From positions 248,001-312,000 of the forward strand of contig JABCPU010000008.1 in the NCBI GenBank assembly GCA_016800925.1: a DNA stretch of 64,000 bases, in the 5' to 3' direction. Positions 1-11,735 of the stretch are shown one piece after another (the stretch's first letter is position 1; every line of letters begins with the position of its first letter). A program made the position numbers and the translations under genes. Below the pieces are notes generated by a model. That model made no database searches. It worked only from the letters and a program-made list of their open reading frames with translations, and was not told the origin of the DNA. The stretch comes from Suillus spraguei. Lineage: Eukaryota > Basidiomycota > Agaricomycetes > Boletales > Suillaceae.

Positions 1-1094
1 GTCAGACGCAGAGAAAGCAGAAAGCGAGAGACTCATGTTTTTGGAGTTAACTCAAGGTGATGATAGGATTTTCCCAATTTCATGCTCCTGACATGTTATG
101 CAAGTGTGTCTGTGGGGAAACTCAACTGACCTTTCACTCTTGATCAACATGACGGAAGAACAGATCAAATCCCTCCAGTCAACTGGAGGAGACCACCTTG
201 CTGCCACTGAAAAGAATATTCTTGGCAACCATCTAAACCAGCTTTGGGAAACTGTCAAAGTCCTCCGCGAAAAGACTGGTGGACGAATTGACTTCGTGTT
301 GGATAACGCCGGGTTTGAATTGTATTGCGATTTCGTGTACGGTACGTTCAAGAAGTAACGCTTGGTGGAGAGATTAACAATTTTTTATCAGCCGATTTCC
401 TCATACAGACTGGTCTGGCTAAACAGATTCGGTTCCATGGCAAGCGTTATCCATGGTTCGTGTCTGACGTGACGCGGAAAGACTGGGACTGGTTACTGAA
501 CACCATGGTATATGGGCACTTGTTCCCAAAAGCCTCCGAAGTTGAACGAGAGTCACTACGAAGACTCGGGGCCCGGTGGAAGGTAGAGGTAATCTGTCGG
601 CGCATGAATTTTCACTCACGCGTTTGATAGCAATACGAGAAAGATGGCAGATGGCAATATGAGCAACATCCTTTCTGGTGCACTGGGTATACGTTCTGGG
701 ACCTTCATAGCGAGGCGCCAGATCTCTTCCTCCACCTGTCTCGCTCAGATCTCGTCTACTTCAAAGGCGATTTGAATCACAGGAAGTTGACGTATGATTG
801 TGCTGCACCAGCCAGCATTCCATTCGATATTGCCATTGGACCGATGGCTAGCGCTGCTGGAGCTCCGAAGATTTGCAGCCTGCGGACAATCAAAAGTGAT
901 GTTGTCGTTGGGCTGGGAGACGATGGGGACGCCATAGCAGAGCAATTAGACAAGAAAGAACCAGGCTGGAAGATCAGCGGGAAATATGTGCGTACTTTCA
1001 GCAGTTACAGGTCCGTGTACTAAGCGTCCACTTCATTCAGGCTGTCGTACTCCTGTCAGAAGGTCGACCGGGGGAGAAAGTGCGGTTTGCTTGA
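1..1094 (+). CDS. DUF89/ARMT1-type metal-dependent damage-control phosphatase (5' end outside window)
   Basis: Five exons can be joined: <1-56, 105-341, 392-582, 631-987 and 1041-1094, all with GT-AG introns of about 50 nt and consistent phase. The joined protein shows hallmarks of the DUF89/ARMT1 family: the metal-binding block VLDNAGFEL (near 297-325), then ADFLIQTGLA, PWFVSDVT, SDLVYFKGDLN and SDVVVGL, ending in EPGWKISGKYAVVLLSEG. Family members are cytosolic metal-dependent phosphatases acting on sugar phosphates such as fructose-1-phosphate; the exact substrate here is inferred, not visible. The last intron (988-1040) must be removed to reach the family-like C-terminus and the TGA at 1092-1094. 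No frame damage is seen. The N-terminus lies left of the window, so length cannot be compared. Confidence 0.88.
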
Positions 1095-3212
1095 GTGAAG
1101 TGAATTCCACCGGTAGAAAAGCGGGTACATGTCATGTGCCAGCATTTCTTTGTCACTAACTATAGCTGTTGGACTCGTGTTTATCGTAGAGCAGTAGAGC
1201 TTCGGTAGAGTACTACCAAACCTCCATTCTCTGCATATGTATGCATTCCCTCTCACCATTTTTTACTTTACACTTATGAGATACTTATATGTTGTTGATT
1301 CGAGAATGACAAGCAATGCTGACATTTCACCCACAAGACGAAATACGCCGACCAATGCCTGTGTTTGTGTCCCCTCGAAACCAACCTTGCGTAAGCATAG
1401 GAAGTGTACCTTAGGAAATCACTTGTTTATTGTGCGTCAGTCAAGGGTCCGGTCAAGCATACACATCCTTGTTGTACACGGCTTTCTTGTAGCACTCTTT
1501 CGCTGATGGCGGCCGGTAGAATGATGCCAAGGTTATATTCGCTGAATGACCACTTGGTATTAAGTTAAAAGGTCGGTCACACGTGTGTGCACACTGCGCA
1601 GTCAGCGTTCAACCCGAAGTGTTAGGCAGATAGCATATGCCACGCATAAAGACCATGTGATATTTATGCCCAAGCCACCTCGCGGCGCGTTTCTGAGAAA
1701 ATGAGTGTACCTTTACACGAGCTCTCGCCAGAGTTCATGACACAAGATGTCAAATCCATGAGGTCGTCGCAGACTCGATCGGTAAAACATATTTGGATTG
1801 CACAAGGAAAGATTTAAAAAAGGCTCTCCTCCTGACGTATTCTTGTGCTCTGTGCTTTGAGTTGGCAAGTGCTGCATTGCATGATCGTTCAAAGTTCAAC
1901 GTGCGTGTGTTTGGTGAACGCCCACGCCCCTGACCTAATACCAAACATGGCGAGCTTAGATAATTGTCGGACTTTAAACTAAACCTTGCGGCGCGCAGTG
2001 CCGAACAGTAATCTGCCTTCAATCTCTACTACTCGCGTCCGAATCTGAGTGATGGAACCAGTACAGTGCAGAATTGTGCGCCAAGGCTTGCTCGCTGTGT
2101 CGCATACAGATGTAGCGTTGAAACTACATCAACCGTAGGCAACAATTTTTTGATTGTGATCTACTAGTAGATTCCCATGAAAGGGAAACAACAATTCGCC
2201 GCAGATTAACCATTGATGTTCGGCCGGAGCTGTGTGAGAGCTTATCGCATGACGATCTTGTGATAAGCTTACTATGGCGTTCAGACCATCATGACCAAGT
2301 ATACCTGTAACTCACCATAGCTTCACAAGCATACTGCGGATGCTAGTATCTTTGATGAATAATATCTGTCGGCTCCTTGCCGAGGTGCTCGAACGCATGC
2401 TAGCGAAAGTATGTGACTCTGATTACGACATGTGCACTTGGCTCATCACTAAACAGAATGAGGTCGGGGTTCCGACGGGGAAAAAGTGCTGGGCGCTGAC
2501 CACAGCTACAGGCAAGATGTTGGAACTGTCATGCTCACCATTCGCCATGAAGCGAAGTCTTACATCACTGTCTTGTTCGTTGTTCTCCATCTAGATCAGA
2601 TTTCCTTCTTCAGAAAAATGGCCCCGGTTAGTCGCGAAGTTGATGCCCCAGGATTCAGACTCATGCGGTGTATATGTTCCCGGGAACACGATTATATATC
2701 CTATCTTTCTTTTACAACACCCCACGACTAAAAGCTTGTATCGAGCCGGCAGGCACTATTCTCATACGATTTCGGCGTAACACAATTTCCAATGTGACTT
2801 TATCTATCAAGCCCGGGGGCCATTCTTCCCAGAATGCTTGGCCCCTCCTTGGCCTCTCCAGTAATCTTCATAGTGCAGTCTCGAAAGTGACGTACCCGAC
2901 AATGATATACTGGGAAGGATCGAAGTTAGTTGGCCTCGTTACCATACAAAGTAAGCATTCCCTAACTGTCGGTCTATGAATAAACTGGTGGAATAGCGCA
3001 TCCTCATGAATGCAGCCAGTCTTACTCACAGCCAAAAAAAGGTTACCTGTCTCGCTATATTGGTTTTGTCCAAGATGTGCGTACAATGAGTTGATCGTTT
3101 AGTTATTCTTGGTTTCGCCTTCTTTACATGAGGGGGCGCCTTCCATATCCAGCTTCTGAGTATGAGGTTAACCATATGCTCACCTTTCAGAGTTTTCACG
3201 ATTACCAGCACA
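1095..3212. other. Intergenic region without recognised gene
   Basis: About 2.1 kb between the phosphatase gene and the first protease. Several open frames of 60-100 codons exist, but none shows a recognisable domain, splice logic or conserved block. I see no repeat shared with the protease spacers here. Confidence 0.5.
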
Positions 3213-3219
3213 TATATAA
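3213..3219 (+). promoter_or_regulatory. TATA box of protease AP1
   Basis: TATATAA lies 55 nt before the AP1 ATG. The same box occurs 42-44 nt before the ATG in the other intact copies of the array. Confidence 0.6.
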
Positions 3220-3267
3220 TGGGCTTCGAAATGTGGTATGATCATCAGCTTCCAGTACTATTCAATC

Positions 3268-4750
3268 ATGTTCCCGGCTGCATCCCTGTTGACGACTCTC
3301 CTCTTGGCCTTGTCCATCGTGGCATCGCCTGTTGAAATTCGCAGCTCCCCTATCACCCTCCCCATCGCCAGGAAGCTGAACACCTCTGGTGGTACCATCA
3401 ATATCTTGCAGCACGACCAATCTCGTGCAGCTGCCCTCAAGAATGTCGGCTCAGACACTCTCAGCCGTCGCACTGCTAGCATTACTGTGACAAACGATGC
3501 TGTAAGCTACATCGCAGCAGTTGGCGTTGGTAGTCCTGCCACGACTTGTAAGTTCAACACTGAGAAAACATGCGATTGCTAATGTGTTATTGCAGACTAC
3601 TTGATTGTTGACACCGGTAGCTCGAACACATGGGTTGGTGCCGACACTAAATACGTGGTAACCAGCACCAGTGTCGACACTGGTGATGCTGTAGAGGTCA
3701 CCTACGGTTCTGGCTCCTTCTCTGGTATGACATACAATGATATTATAAATTGAAAGTACCTACGATTATCTATAGGAACTGAATACCTCGACACCGTCAC
3801 TCTCGGTACTGGGCTCACCATCACCAAGCAATCGATCGGTGTTGCTGCTACTTCGACCGGCTTCGATGGTGTTGACGGTATCGTTGGCATCGGGCCCCTG
3901 ATTTTGACAGAGGGTACCCTGACAGATTACCCGGACACGACGATCCCGACTGTCACTGAAAACCTGTATACCGAAGGCACAATTGCTGAGATAGTCGTTG
4001 GTGTCTCTTTCGAGCCCACCACTACAGATTCAGATGCCAATGGAGAGCTCACCTTTGGTGGAACCGACGATACCAAATACACCGGCGACCTTACATACAC
4101 GTAAGTTGCTGCAGCTTGAAGATCAATCCGAACTGATAGTAATTACTTATTTCAGTCCTCTCACTACCACCGAACCTGCATCCTACTACTGGGGTATCAA
4201 CGAGAGCATCACTTACGGCACCACGACCATCTTGGCTGAGACAGCGGGTATCGTTGACACTGGTACTACCCTCATCCTCATTGCTACCAGTACGTATGTC
4301 GAGTGCAGCGGGTGGTCTTAAGCTTACCAGTGTTCAATAGACGCCTACAGCAAGTACATAACTGCAACTGGTGCTACTGAGGATGAGACGACTGGTCTTC
4401 TCCGCATTACCACCGCCAAGTACGATGACCTCGAGGACCTGAACTTCAATGTTGGCAGTGTACGCCTTTTCTTTGTCAAGTCTTAGTGCCGCTTGTTCAC
4501 TATTTTTGCACAGGAAACCTACGCTCTCACCCCCAACGGCCAGATCTGGCCTCGTTCCCTCAACACCTATATTGGTGGTGTTACCGACGACATCTACCTC
4601 GTTGTCAACTCCATCGGCACTCCCAGTGGTGAAGGTCTCGACTTCATCAACGGCTACACTTTCCTTGAGCGCTTCTACGCCGTGTTCGATACCACCCACT
4701 CTCAAGTCGGTTTTGCCACAACCGCGTACACGGATGCCACCACCAACTAA
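3268..4750 (+). CDS. AP1: secreted A1 aspartic protease, polyporopepsin-like
   Basis: Six exons: 3268-3547, 3596-3724, 3776-4100, 4156-4289, 4341-4459, 4514-4750, giving 407 residues. Residues 1 to about 18 form a signal peptide. A propeptide (SPITLPIARKLN onward) follows, then the mature domain. The two catalytic motifs are DTGS (Asp99) and GIVDTGTT (Asp279), and the flap reads VTYGSGSF. The sequence strongly resembles polyporopepsin (EC 3.4.23.29), an extracellular acid endopeptidase of wood fungi. The ATG at 3268 was chosen over the in-frame one at 3238 because MFP(A)A is conserved in all paralogues and sits at the usual distance from the TATA box. AP1 is the most divergent of the intact copies and heads the array. 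A role in extracellular protein digestion is inferred from the family. Confidence 0.93.
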
Positions 4751-6708
4751 TGCAATTTTTTTGTCGGGTATTGGGTATTGGGTATTTGTTCATCACAATG
4801 TAACATTTCACAACATATGGAAAAAAATTATTTTCTAGAAGTATTTACTGGGGTTGTAGTTGAACTTTCGAATGTTGGCTATCGCTGTTCCATGGAGATA
4901 CCCCAGCCCCAAATCGCAAGACCACACACCTAGCGTAGACTGATACAAATATCTAAGCATCTACATTCAGAAAGGGCAACGATAAGGGATGAATGTCTTT
5001 TAGCAATAAGGCTCTCGGACACCGATTGTTCAAGGTCTTCTATGAGATGTGTGCTCGTGTCTATGCCGATGCCAGCGAACCGTAACCATGAATAGCTTAG
5101 TACGGACAGTCGATGTTTTGATCACCCACATACGTAACATTGACCAATGACAATTGGGAGAGAAGGAGAACGCTCACAGAGAAGTTGATGGTCTAGTAAA
5201 TAGGTACGCCGCGCGTGTGCGGCCGATGGGTCCTTGCATTCGGAGTGCGTTCTCAGAGAACACAAAAATCACACGACCCAACCACGTTGTCACCGGCTTG
5301 TGAAGTGCGGCTAAATGTGTTTTCAAGAAACGTCACCTCGAAATTAAATACCAGCTTACCATCAAGCCCTTCTACCAGGGCAGATTTGTCCGCGTGGGCA
5401 AGCCGAGCAAGCCAGCAGGCTTCGGTTAATTAAGAGTGACCGGACGGGGTAAGGGCGTGGCGGAGGAATGAGTTGCAGAGGACAATCGCTACAAGATGAA
5501 TGAATACATCGATAGAATTATGTAGTGCACGAGGCGGCATGATACAGCAGACTGTGACAATTACCAAGATACTTGAAGTACTTTTACTAGCTACAAGTAT
5601 CACTCTGTTCTTTTTTGATGGTGTTGTAAATGCGAACCTTCGATTTTTAAATGCAAAAAAGCATTCCACTGATTCCAGTTCAAGTTGATCTTGGGTTGTC
5701 TAGCACATACTACCTAGTAGTAGTACTAGTACTAGTCACAGAACACGTATGACGGAAGGTGATCAAGAAGATGTTTGCATATGGTACAAGAAGACGACGC
5801 ATATGGTACGGCGCCCTGCATGTGTCAACTTGAAAGACAAGAAGGTAGAGCACCGTGACCGTCACAGCGGGCTTTATCAATTTACTACATCATTTGGCGC
5901 TGGCATGAGTGCAAATAACGGTACTTTTTCAAGTTCTTGTTTATCGTCTGGATCAAACGAATACCAGTGGACTTCTAGTTCCCAGGATAAGGCTTCTCGA
6001 TGAGGTGCTCGCACATAATGTATGTAACAACATTTAGGATTATGACAGCATGAGTGACTTTGTGACTTTTTGGCCCTTAAACGATACCTGTGGGCATCAT
6101 GGATGTCACATATAGGTCTGCTGATTCCGTCAGACTGATATGGGCTGCTACGTGTTAACATTTGCAGTGTGTACTTGTTTCCTTCGTGGTCGAGGGGCTG
6201 ACCTCTCATAGTCATGCGAACCTCCAGTAAAACTTCCCGCTTGCATAAATGAACCATTGTCATCGACTATGGATTCGACGTGATTCATAAAATCGCCAGC
6301 TTCGTTCTAGCGATAGCATGATTCTCTTCCATGGTTCTGTGCACAAGTTGGCAGATAGTGTCAGTTCAATCACTCGCCCGGGACATCCGGGGACAATCCT
6401 GGACAACCGCTCTCCCCAGCAACAATTACCACTTTGGCAGTGGCACTAACGTTCTGCCGTGTATTTCTGATGGGGGATTATCTCTATGGAAATGAATAAG
6501 CAAAATCAATGAACTATGGGTAAACAGGCGAATTGTAAATTCCTGCCACCTGGGATCAAAAGCGAACCTCCTGTCACATTTTATCCAGAAGTCGAATCCT
6601 TGCACTCGTGATGATGAGTCATGACTCAGGCCGCAAATATTTTCATCCCTTCGAGGGGGCACGTTTCGTACGTGGCTGAGGTGCCCAACATTCGCGTTCC
6701 CCAGTGCA
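4751..6708. other. AP1-AP2 spacer made of duplicated flank blocks
   Basis: The first kilobase (about 4760-5790) is paralogous to the region behind AP3 (about 11740-12790). One shared segment begins GTGTGCGGCCG near 5215 and near 12206. Around 5700-5740 a CTAGTAGTAGTACTAG stretch is palindromic. From about 5940 a promoter block begins that recurs before AP3, AP4 and AP5. Frames of 60-128 codons here look non-coding. Confidence 0.6.
6615..6628. promoter_or_regulatory. Double TGA(G/C)TCA box upstream of AP2
   Basis: TGAGTCATGACTCA is a perfect 14-bp inverted repeat made of two Gcn4/AP-1-type sites, about 80-95 nt before the TATA box. Related single boxes lie at the matching place upstream of AP3 (9773-9779), AP5 (18355-18360, last base changed), AP6 (21940-21945, last base changed) and the decayed AP7 (25726-25732). 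Binding by a Gcn4/Cpc1-type bZIP factor is inference. Confidence 0.4.
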
Positions 6709-6714
6709 TATATA
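6709..6714 (+). promoter_or_regulatory. TATA box of protease AP2
   Basis: TATATA in the context GTGCATATATACTGAGCC, 44 nt before the AP2 ATG. The same context precedes AP3. Confidence 0.6.
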
Positions 6715-6752
6715 CTGAGCCACTGAATGTGACAATTATTTTTCAGTGAGCC

Positions 6753-8236
6753 ATGTTCCCCACTATATCCTTGTTACCAATTTTCCTCCTGGCTTTGTCG
6801 ATTACGGGATCGCCCGTTGAAGTTCGCAAATCCCCTATCACCCTCCTTATTACCAGGAGGCTAAACGTCTCTAATGGTACTGTCAATATCTTGCAGCATG
6901 ACAAAGCTCGTGTGGCGGCCCTGAGGGATTCTAGCAAGCACGGCCGCTATACTGATAACACTCCTGTGACAAATAGTTTTGAATACTACACCGCAGAAGT
7001 TGGCGTTGGCAGCCCCCCCACAACCTGTAAGTTCAATACCGAGAAAACATGCAGCTGCTAATATATTATTGAAGACAACTTGATTGTCGACACCGGTAGC
7101 TCGAACACATGGATTGGCGCTTCCACTAAGTACGTGGTAACGCGCACTAGCATCAACACTGGTCAACCTGTGGCGGTCGGCTATGGTTCTGGCTTCTTTT
7201 CTGGTATGACATACAACAATATCACAAGTTGAAAATACCTAAGATTATATATAGGAACTGAGTACCTCGACACCGTCACTATCGGTAGTGGGGTCACCAT
7301 CACCAATCAGTCAATTGGTGTCGCTGCTACTGCGTCGGGCTTTGCTACCGGTATCGACGGTATCCTTGGCATCGGGCCTGTAGACTTGACAGAGGGTACC
7401 CTAACGAACTTACCGACTACGACGATCCCGACTGTCACCGACGACTTGTATAAGAAAGGCAGCATTCCTCAGGACATTATCAGTATCTTTTTCCAGCCCA
7501 GTAGTTCGCAGACAGAGAGCGACGGAGAGCTCACCTTCGGTGGAACTGACGCTACCAAATACACCGGCGAAATTGCATATACGTAAGTTGCTGCAGCTCG
7601 GAGATTAATCCGGACTGACAATAATCACTTATTTCAGTGCTCTCACCAGCACCATGAACCCTGCATCGGAGTACTGGGGCATCAACGAGAGCATCACCTA
7701 CGGTTCCACGACGATCTTGTCCTCCACTGCTGGTATTGTCGATACTGGCACCACATTTCTTTACATTGCCTCTGGTGCGTGTATTTAGAGTGCAGTGAGT
7801 AATAATGGTCTAATCGGCATTGGATAGATGCCTACACCAAGTACCAGTCTGCAACCAGCGCTAGTGTCGATGCGGCAACTGGTCTTCTCCTCGTCTCCTC
7901 TGCCCAGTACAACGCCCTCAAGAACCTGAACTTCCATATTGGTAGCGTAAGCAATTTCTGTGAGCCCTGATACCTCTTGTTCACCGCTACTATGCACAGA
8001 AAACCTACTCTCTCACTCCTAACGGCCAAATCTGGCCTCGTTCGCTCAACTCCCATATTGGTGGTGGCAGCAATGCCATATATCTCATCATCAACGACAT
8101 TGGCACGCCCAGTGGGCAAGGGTTTGACTTTATTGACGGCTACACATTCCTCCAGCGCTTCTACTCTGTGTTTGATACTGCCAAGTCCCGCGTCGGTTTT
8201 GCCACAACGGAATTCACTGATGCTACCACAAACTAA
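6753..8236 (+). CDS. AP2: secreted A1 aspartic protease, polyporopepsin-like
   Basis: Six exons: 6753-7026, 7075-7203, 7255-7582, 7638-7774, 7828-7946, 8000-8236 (about 406 residues). Hydrophobic signal peptide, propeptide with ITRRLNVSNGTVNILQHD, first motif DTGSSNTW, flap GYGSGFF, second motif GIVDTGTT, and C-terminal GFATTEFTDATTN. Exon 6 opens with Lys (KTYSLTPN) where most paralogues have Glu. Intron 1 is acquired at the same site and phase in every copy and ends with GAAG rather than the pyrimidine-rich acceptor of AP1. AP2 and AP3 are close duplicates in coding sequence and in both flanks. No lesion is seen, so it is expected to be active. Confidence 0.92.
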
Positions 8237-8392
8237 TATGGAACTGCCAAAGTACACAAAGGATCATTTTTCAGATGCAAAGCGGCATAGGTATTTGAAG
8301 GCCGTACGGACTCTTCTTAAATAGGCTTAGTACATAGGTCTTATTCCGAGTCATCGCTCGGGTTCGGGTGTGATTAGATCGATCATTCCCTT

Positions 8393-8585
8393 GAGACCTA
8401 TATTGGTGGTAGCACCAACTACATCTACCTTATTGTCAACTCCATGAGCACGTCCAGTAGTGAAGGTCTCGACTTCATCAGCCGCTACACTTTCCCTGAG
8501 AGCTTCTACTCCGTGTTTGATACCACATTGCAACTCCCAAGTCCGTTTTGCAACAATCGCATACACGACTGCCACCACCAACTAA
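8393..8585 (+). pseudogene. Isolated exon-6 remnant of an AP1-like protease
   Basis: The stretch reads ETYIGGSTNYIYLIVNS, then EGLDFISRYTF and ESFYSVFDTT before the frame breaks near 8530. The stop-region sequence is still present at 8583-8585. It resembles exon 6 of AP1 more than that of its neighbour AP2, and it is followed by AP1-type 3' flank (TTTTTTTGTTGGGTATTTG). Exons 1-5 are absent. Confidence 0.75.
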
Positions 8586-8619
8586 TGCAATTTTTTTGTT
8601 GGGTATTTGTATGTCACGA

Positions 8620-8818
8620 CTTGAAGATAGCCGAGTAAGGCTTCAATTTCAGCATCATTCCAGTGGGCCTTCTCAGCTTTAGATGGTTCTTCTTGAAGAT
8701 CTGGATTTGTGTGGAGAGTATAATGACAGTAACAGCAGCAAAAATTCACTTTCGCTGCTAGAAATCGACTCGACGTAGGGTCATGGTCAGAAGCAAGTAA
8801 AATTGAGTTTCTGCTCAA
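8620..8818 (-). pseudogene. Possible Myb/SANT-like fragment
   Basis: On the minus strand the frame contains EKAHWNDAEIEALLGYL, which resembles the first helix of Myb/SANT-like DNA-binding domains in fungal Harbinger-associated proteins. Only this short block is visible and no complete domain follows. It could be chance, hence low confidence. Confidence 0.25.
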
Positions 8819-8931
8819 AGCGTGTTTGTTGTGAAGTTGGCTAAATACTGGTTACTGAACTGGCTCTTAAACACTGGTGCTGGCATGAGTGTTGCCAAAT
8901 AATGGTACTTCTTCAAGTTCTTGTCTATTGC

Positions 8932-9093
8932 TGGTGGAGTAGGGGACCCCTAGGCGAGGGGCGGAGTAGCAAGCACCGTAGCTTAGTCAGCCACTCAGCG
9001 CCCTTAGGGCTTTGTCGTAGCGTAGTGCTCTTCACCACTTCTTGCCTTGCTCGCGACACGCAGGCACACAGTCGCGTATACACCGCTTTACTG
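8932..9093. other. GC-rich insertion present only in the AP2-AP3 spacer
   Basis: The duplicated promoter block is continuous at 5940-5965 but here is split by about 160 bp of GC-rich sequence, with CTGG at both edges. It contains TAGCTTAGTCAG, vaguely like a Pol III A box, and a CCCTTAGGG palindrome. A SINE-like origin is possible but no B box or tail is clear. Confidence 0.4.
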
Positions 9094-9856
9094 GATCAAA
9101 TGAATACCAGTGGACTTCTAGTTTCAAGGACAAGGCTTTTTCATGAGGTGCTCGCAGCTCGCACATACTTAATGTATGTACAACACTTAGGACCATGGCA
9201 GCATGAGACAGCATGAGTCACTCTTAGACGATACCTGTGGGTATCATGGATGTCACATATAGGCGTGCTGATTCCGTCACGATTTCCGTGAGGCTGGTGT
9301 GCGCTGCTACGTGATAACATTTGCAGTGTGTACGTATTTCCTTCGTGGTCGAGGGGCCGACCTCTGATAGCCTTGCGAACCTCCAGTAAATTTTCCCGCT
9401 TGCATAAATGAACCATTGCCATTGACCATGGATTCGACGTGATTCATAAATTTGCCAGCGTCGTTTTATTGATAGCATGATTCTCTTCCATGGTTCTGTG
9501 CAATGTTGGCAAATGGTGTTCAATTACTCGCCGGGGACAACAGGGACAATCCTGGACAACCGCTCTCCCCAGCAACAATTACTACACTAACCTTGGCAGT
9601 GGTACTAACGTTCTGCCGTGCATTCATGACGGGCAAGTATCTCTATGGAAATGAATAAGCAATTTAATGAACTATGGGTAAACAGGCGAATTGTAAATTC
9701 CTGCCACCTGGGATCAAAAGCGAACCTCCTGTCACATTTTATCCAGAAGTCGAATCTTTGCACTCGTGATGATGAGTCATGACAGGCCGCAAATATTTTC
9801 ATCCCTTCGAGGGGGCACGTTTCATAGTGGGCCCAATATTCGCGTTCCCTAGTGCA

Positions 9857-9862
9857 TATATA
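9857..9862 (+). promoter_or_regulatory. TATA box of protease AP3
   Basis: TATATA 44 nt before the AP3 ATG, in the same context as AP2. Confidence 0.6.
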
Positions 9863-9900
9863 CTGAGCCACTGAATGCAATAGTTATTTTCCAGTGAGCC

Positions 9901-11385
9901 ATGTTCTCCGCTACATCCTTGTTACCAATTATCCTCCTGGCTTTGTCGATCGCGGGATCACCCGTTGAAGTTCGCAATTCCCCTATCACCCTCCCTATTA
10001 CCAGGAGGCTAAACGTCCCTAATGGTACTGTCAATATCTTGCAGCATGATAAAGCTCGCGCGGCGGCCCTTAGGGATTCTAGCAAGCTCGGCCGTCATAC
10101 TGGCAACATGCCTATGACAAATAGTTTTTATTACTACACAGCAGAAGTTGGCGTTGGCAGCCCCCCCACAACCTGTAAGTTCAACACTGAGAAAACATGC
10201 GGCTGCTAATGTATTATTGAAGACAACTTGCTCGTCGACACCGGTAGCTCGAACACATGGGTTGGCGCTTCCACTAAGTATGTGGTAACACGCACCAGCG
10301 TCAACACTGGTCAGCCTGTGGCGGTCGGCTATGGTTCTGGTTCCTTTTCTGGTATGACATACAATAATATTACAAGTTGAAAATACCTACGATTATCTAT
10401 AGGAACTGAGTACCTCGACACCGTCACTATCGGTAGTGGGGTCACCGTCATCAATCAGTCAATTGGTGTCGCTGCTACTGCGTCGGGCTTCGCTACCGGT
10501 ATTGACGGTATCCTTGGCATCGGGCCTGTAGACTTGACAGAGGGTACCCTAACAAAATCACCGTCAACGATGATCCCGACTGTCACCGACAACTTGTATA
10601 AGGAAGGAACCACTCCTCAGGACATTGTCAGTGTCTTTTTCAAGCCCAGTAGTTCGCAGACACAGACCGATGGAGAAGAGCTCACCTTCGGTGGAACTGA
10701 CGCTACCAAATACACCGGCGAAATTGCATATACGTAAGTTGCTGCAACTCGGAGATTAATTTGGACTGACAGTAATTACTTATTTCAGTCCTATCACCAC
10801 CGCCAACTCTGCATCGGCCTATTGGGGCCTTAACGAGAGCATCACCTATGGCTCCATGACGATCTTGTCCCACGCTACTGGTATCGTCGATACTGGTACC
10901 ACCTTTCTTGCCATTGCGTCTGGTGTGTATTCAGAGTGCAGCGAGTAATAATGGTCTAATCGGCATTCGATAGATGCCTACAGCAAGTACAAGTCTGCAA
11001 CCAGCGCTACTGTGGATGCGGCGAATGGTCTTCTCCTCGTCTCCTCTGCTCAATACAGTGCTCTCAAGAACCTGAATTTCCAAATTGGTAGTGTAAGCAA
11101 TTTCTGTGAGCCCTGATACCTCTTGTTCACCGTTGCTACTATGCATAGGAAACCTACTCTCTCAGTCCTAACGGCCAAATCTGGCCTCGTTCACTCAATT
11201 CCCATATTAGTGGTAGCAGCAACGGCATATATCTCATCGTTACCAACCTTGGCACGCCCAGTGGGCAAGGGTTTGACTTTATTAATGGCTACACATTCCT
11301 CCAGCGCTTCTACTCTGTGTTCGATTCTGGCAACTCCCGCGTCGGCTTTGCCAAAACCTCGTTCACTGATGCCACCACCAACTGA
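9901..11385 (+). CDS. AP3: secreted A1 aspartic protease, polyporopepsin-like
   Basis: Six exons: 9901-10174, 10223-10351, 10403-10733, 10789-10922, 10974-11092, 11149-11385 (407 residues). Catalytic motifs are DTGSSNTW and GIVDTGTT, and the flap is GYGSGSF. Exon 3 is 3 nt longer than in AP2 because of an extra Glu (DGEELTFGG). The propeptide and signal sequence (MFSATSLLPIILLALSIAGSP) are intact. The region upstream to about 9100 is nearly the same as that of AP2, so the duplicated unit included the promoter. Expected to be an active secreted acid protease. Confidence 0.92.
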
Positions 11386-11540
11386 TGTGGAATTGCCAAA
11401 GTACACAAAGGATCAATTTTCAGACGAAAAGTAACATATGGATTTGAAGGCCGTATGGACTCTTCTTAAATAGGCTTAGTACATAGGTTTGATTCCCAGT
11501 CATCACTCGGGTTCGCGTGTGATTAGATTAGATCGTTCCA

Positions 11541-11735
11541 ACAAGACCTATATTGGTGACAGCACCAACTACATCTACCTCGTTGTCAAGCCCATGAGCA
11601 CACCCATTAGTGAAGGTCTCGCCTTCATCAGCTGCTACGCTTTCCCTGAGCGCTTCTACATACTCCGTGTTCGATACCGCATTGCAACTCCCAAGTCGCC
11701 TTTGCCACAACCGCATACACGACTGCCACCACAAA
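11541..11735 (+). pseudogene. Second exon-6 remnant of an AP1-like protease
   Basis: KTYIGDSTNYIYLVVK, EGLAFISCYAF and ERFY are readable, after which the frame is lost. As behind AP2, the remnant is followed by AP1-type 3' flank, here for more than 1 kb (to about 12790). It marks a recombination junction between an AP3-type and an AP1-type unit. Confidence 0.75.

Noticed and set aside
2340..2979. Protein-coding gene before AP1
   Set aside because: Overlapping short frames without domains, splice logic or conserved relatives in the window.
8932..9093. tRNA gene
   Set aside because: An A-box-like motif is present but there is no B box, no cloverleaf pairing and no terminator run.
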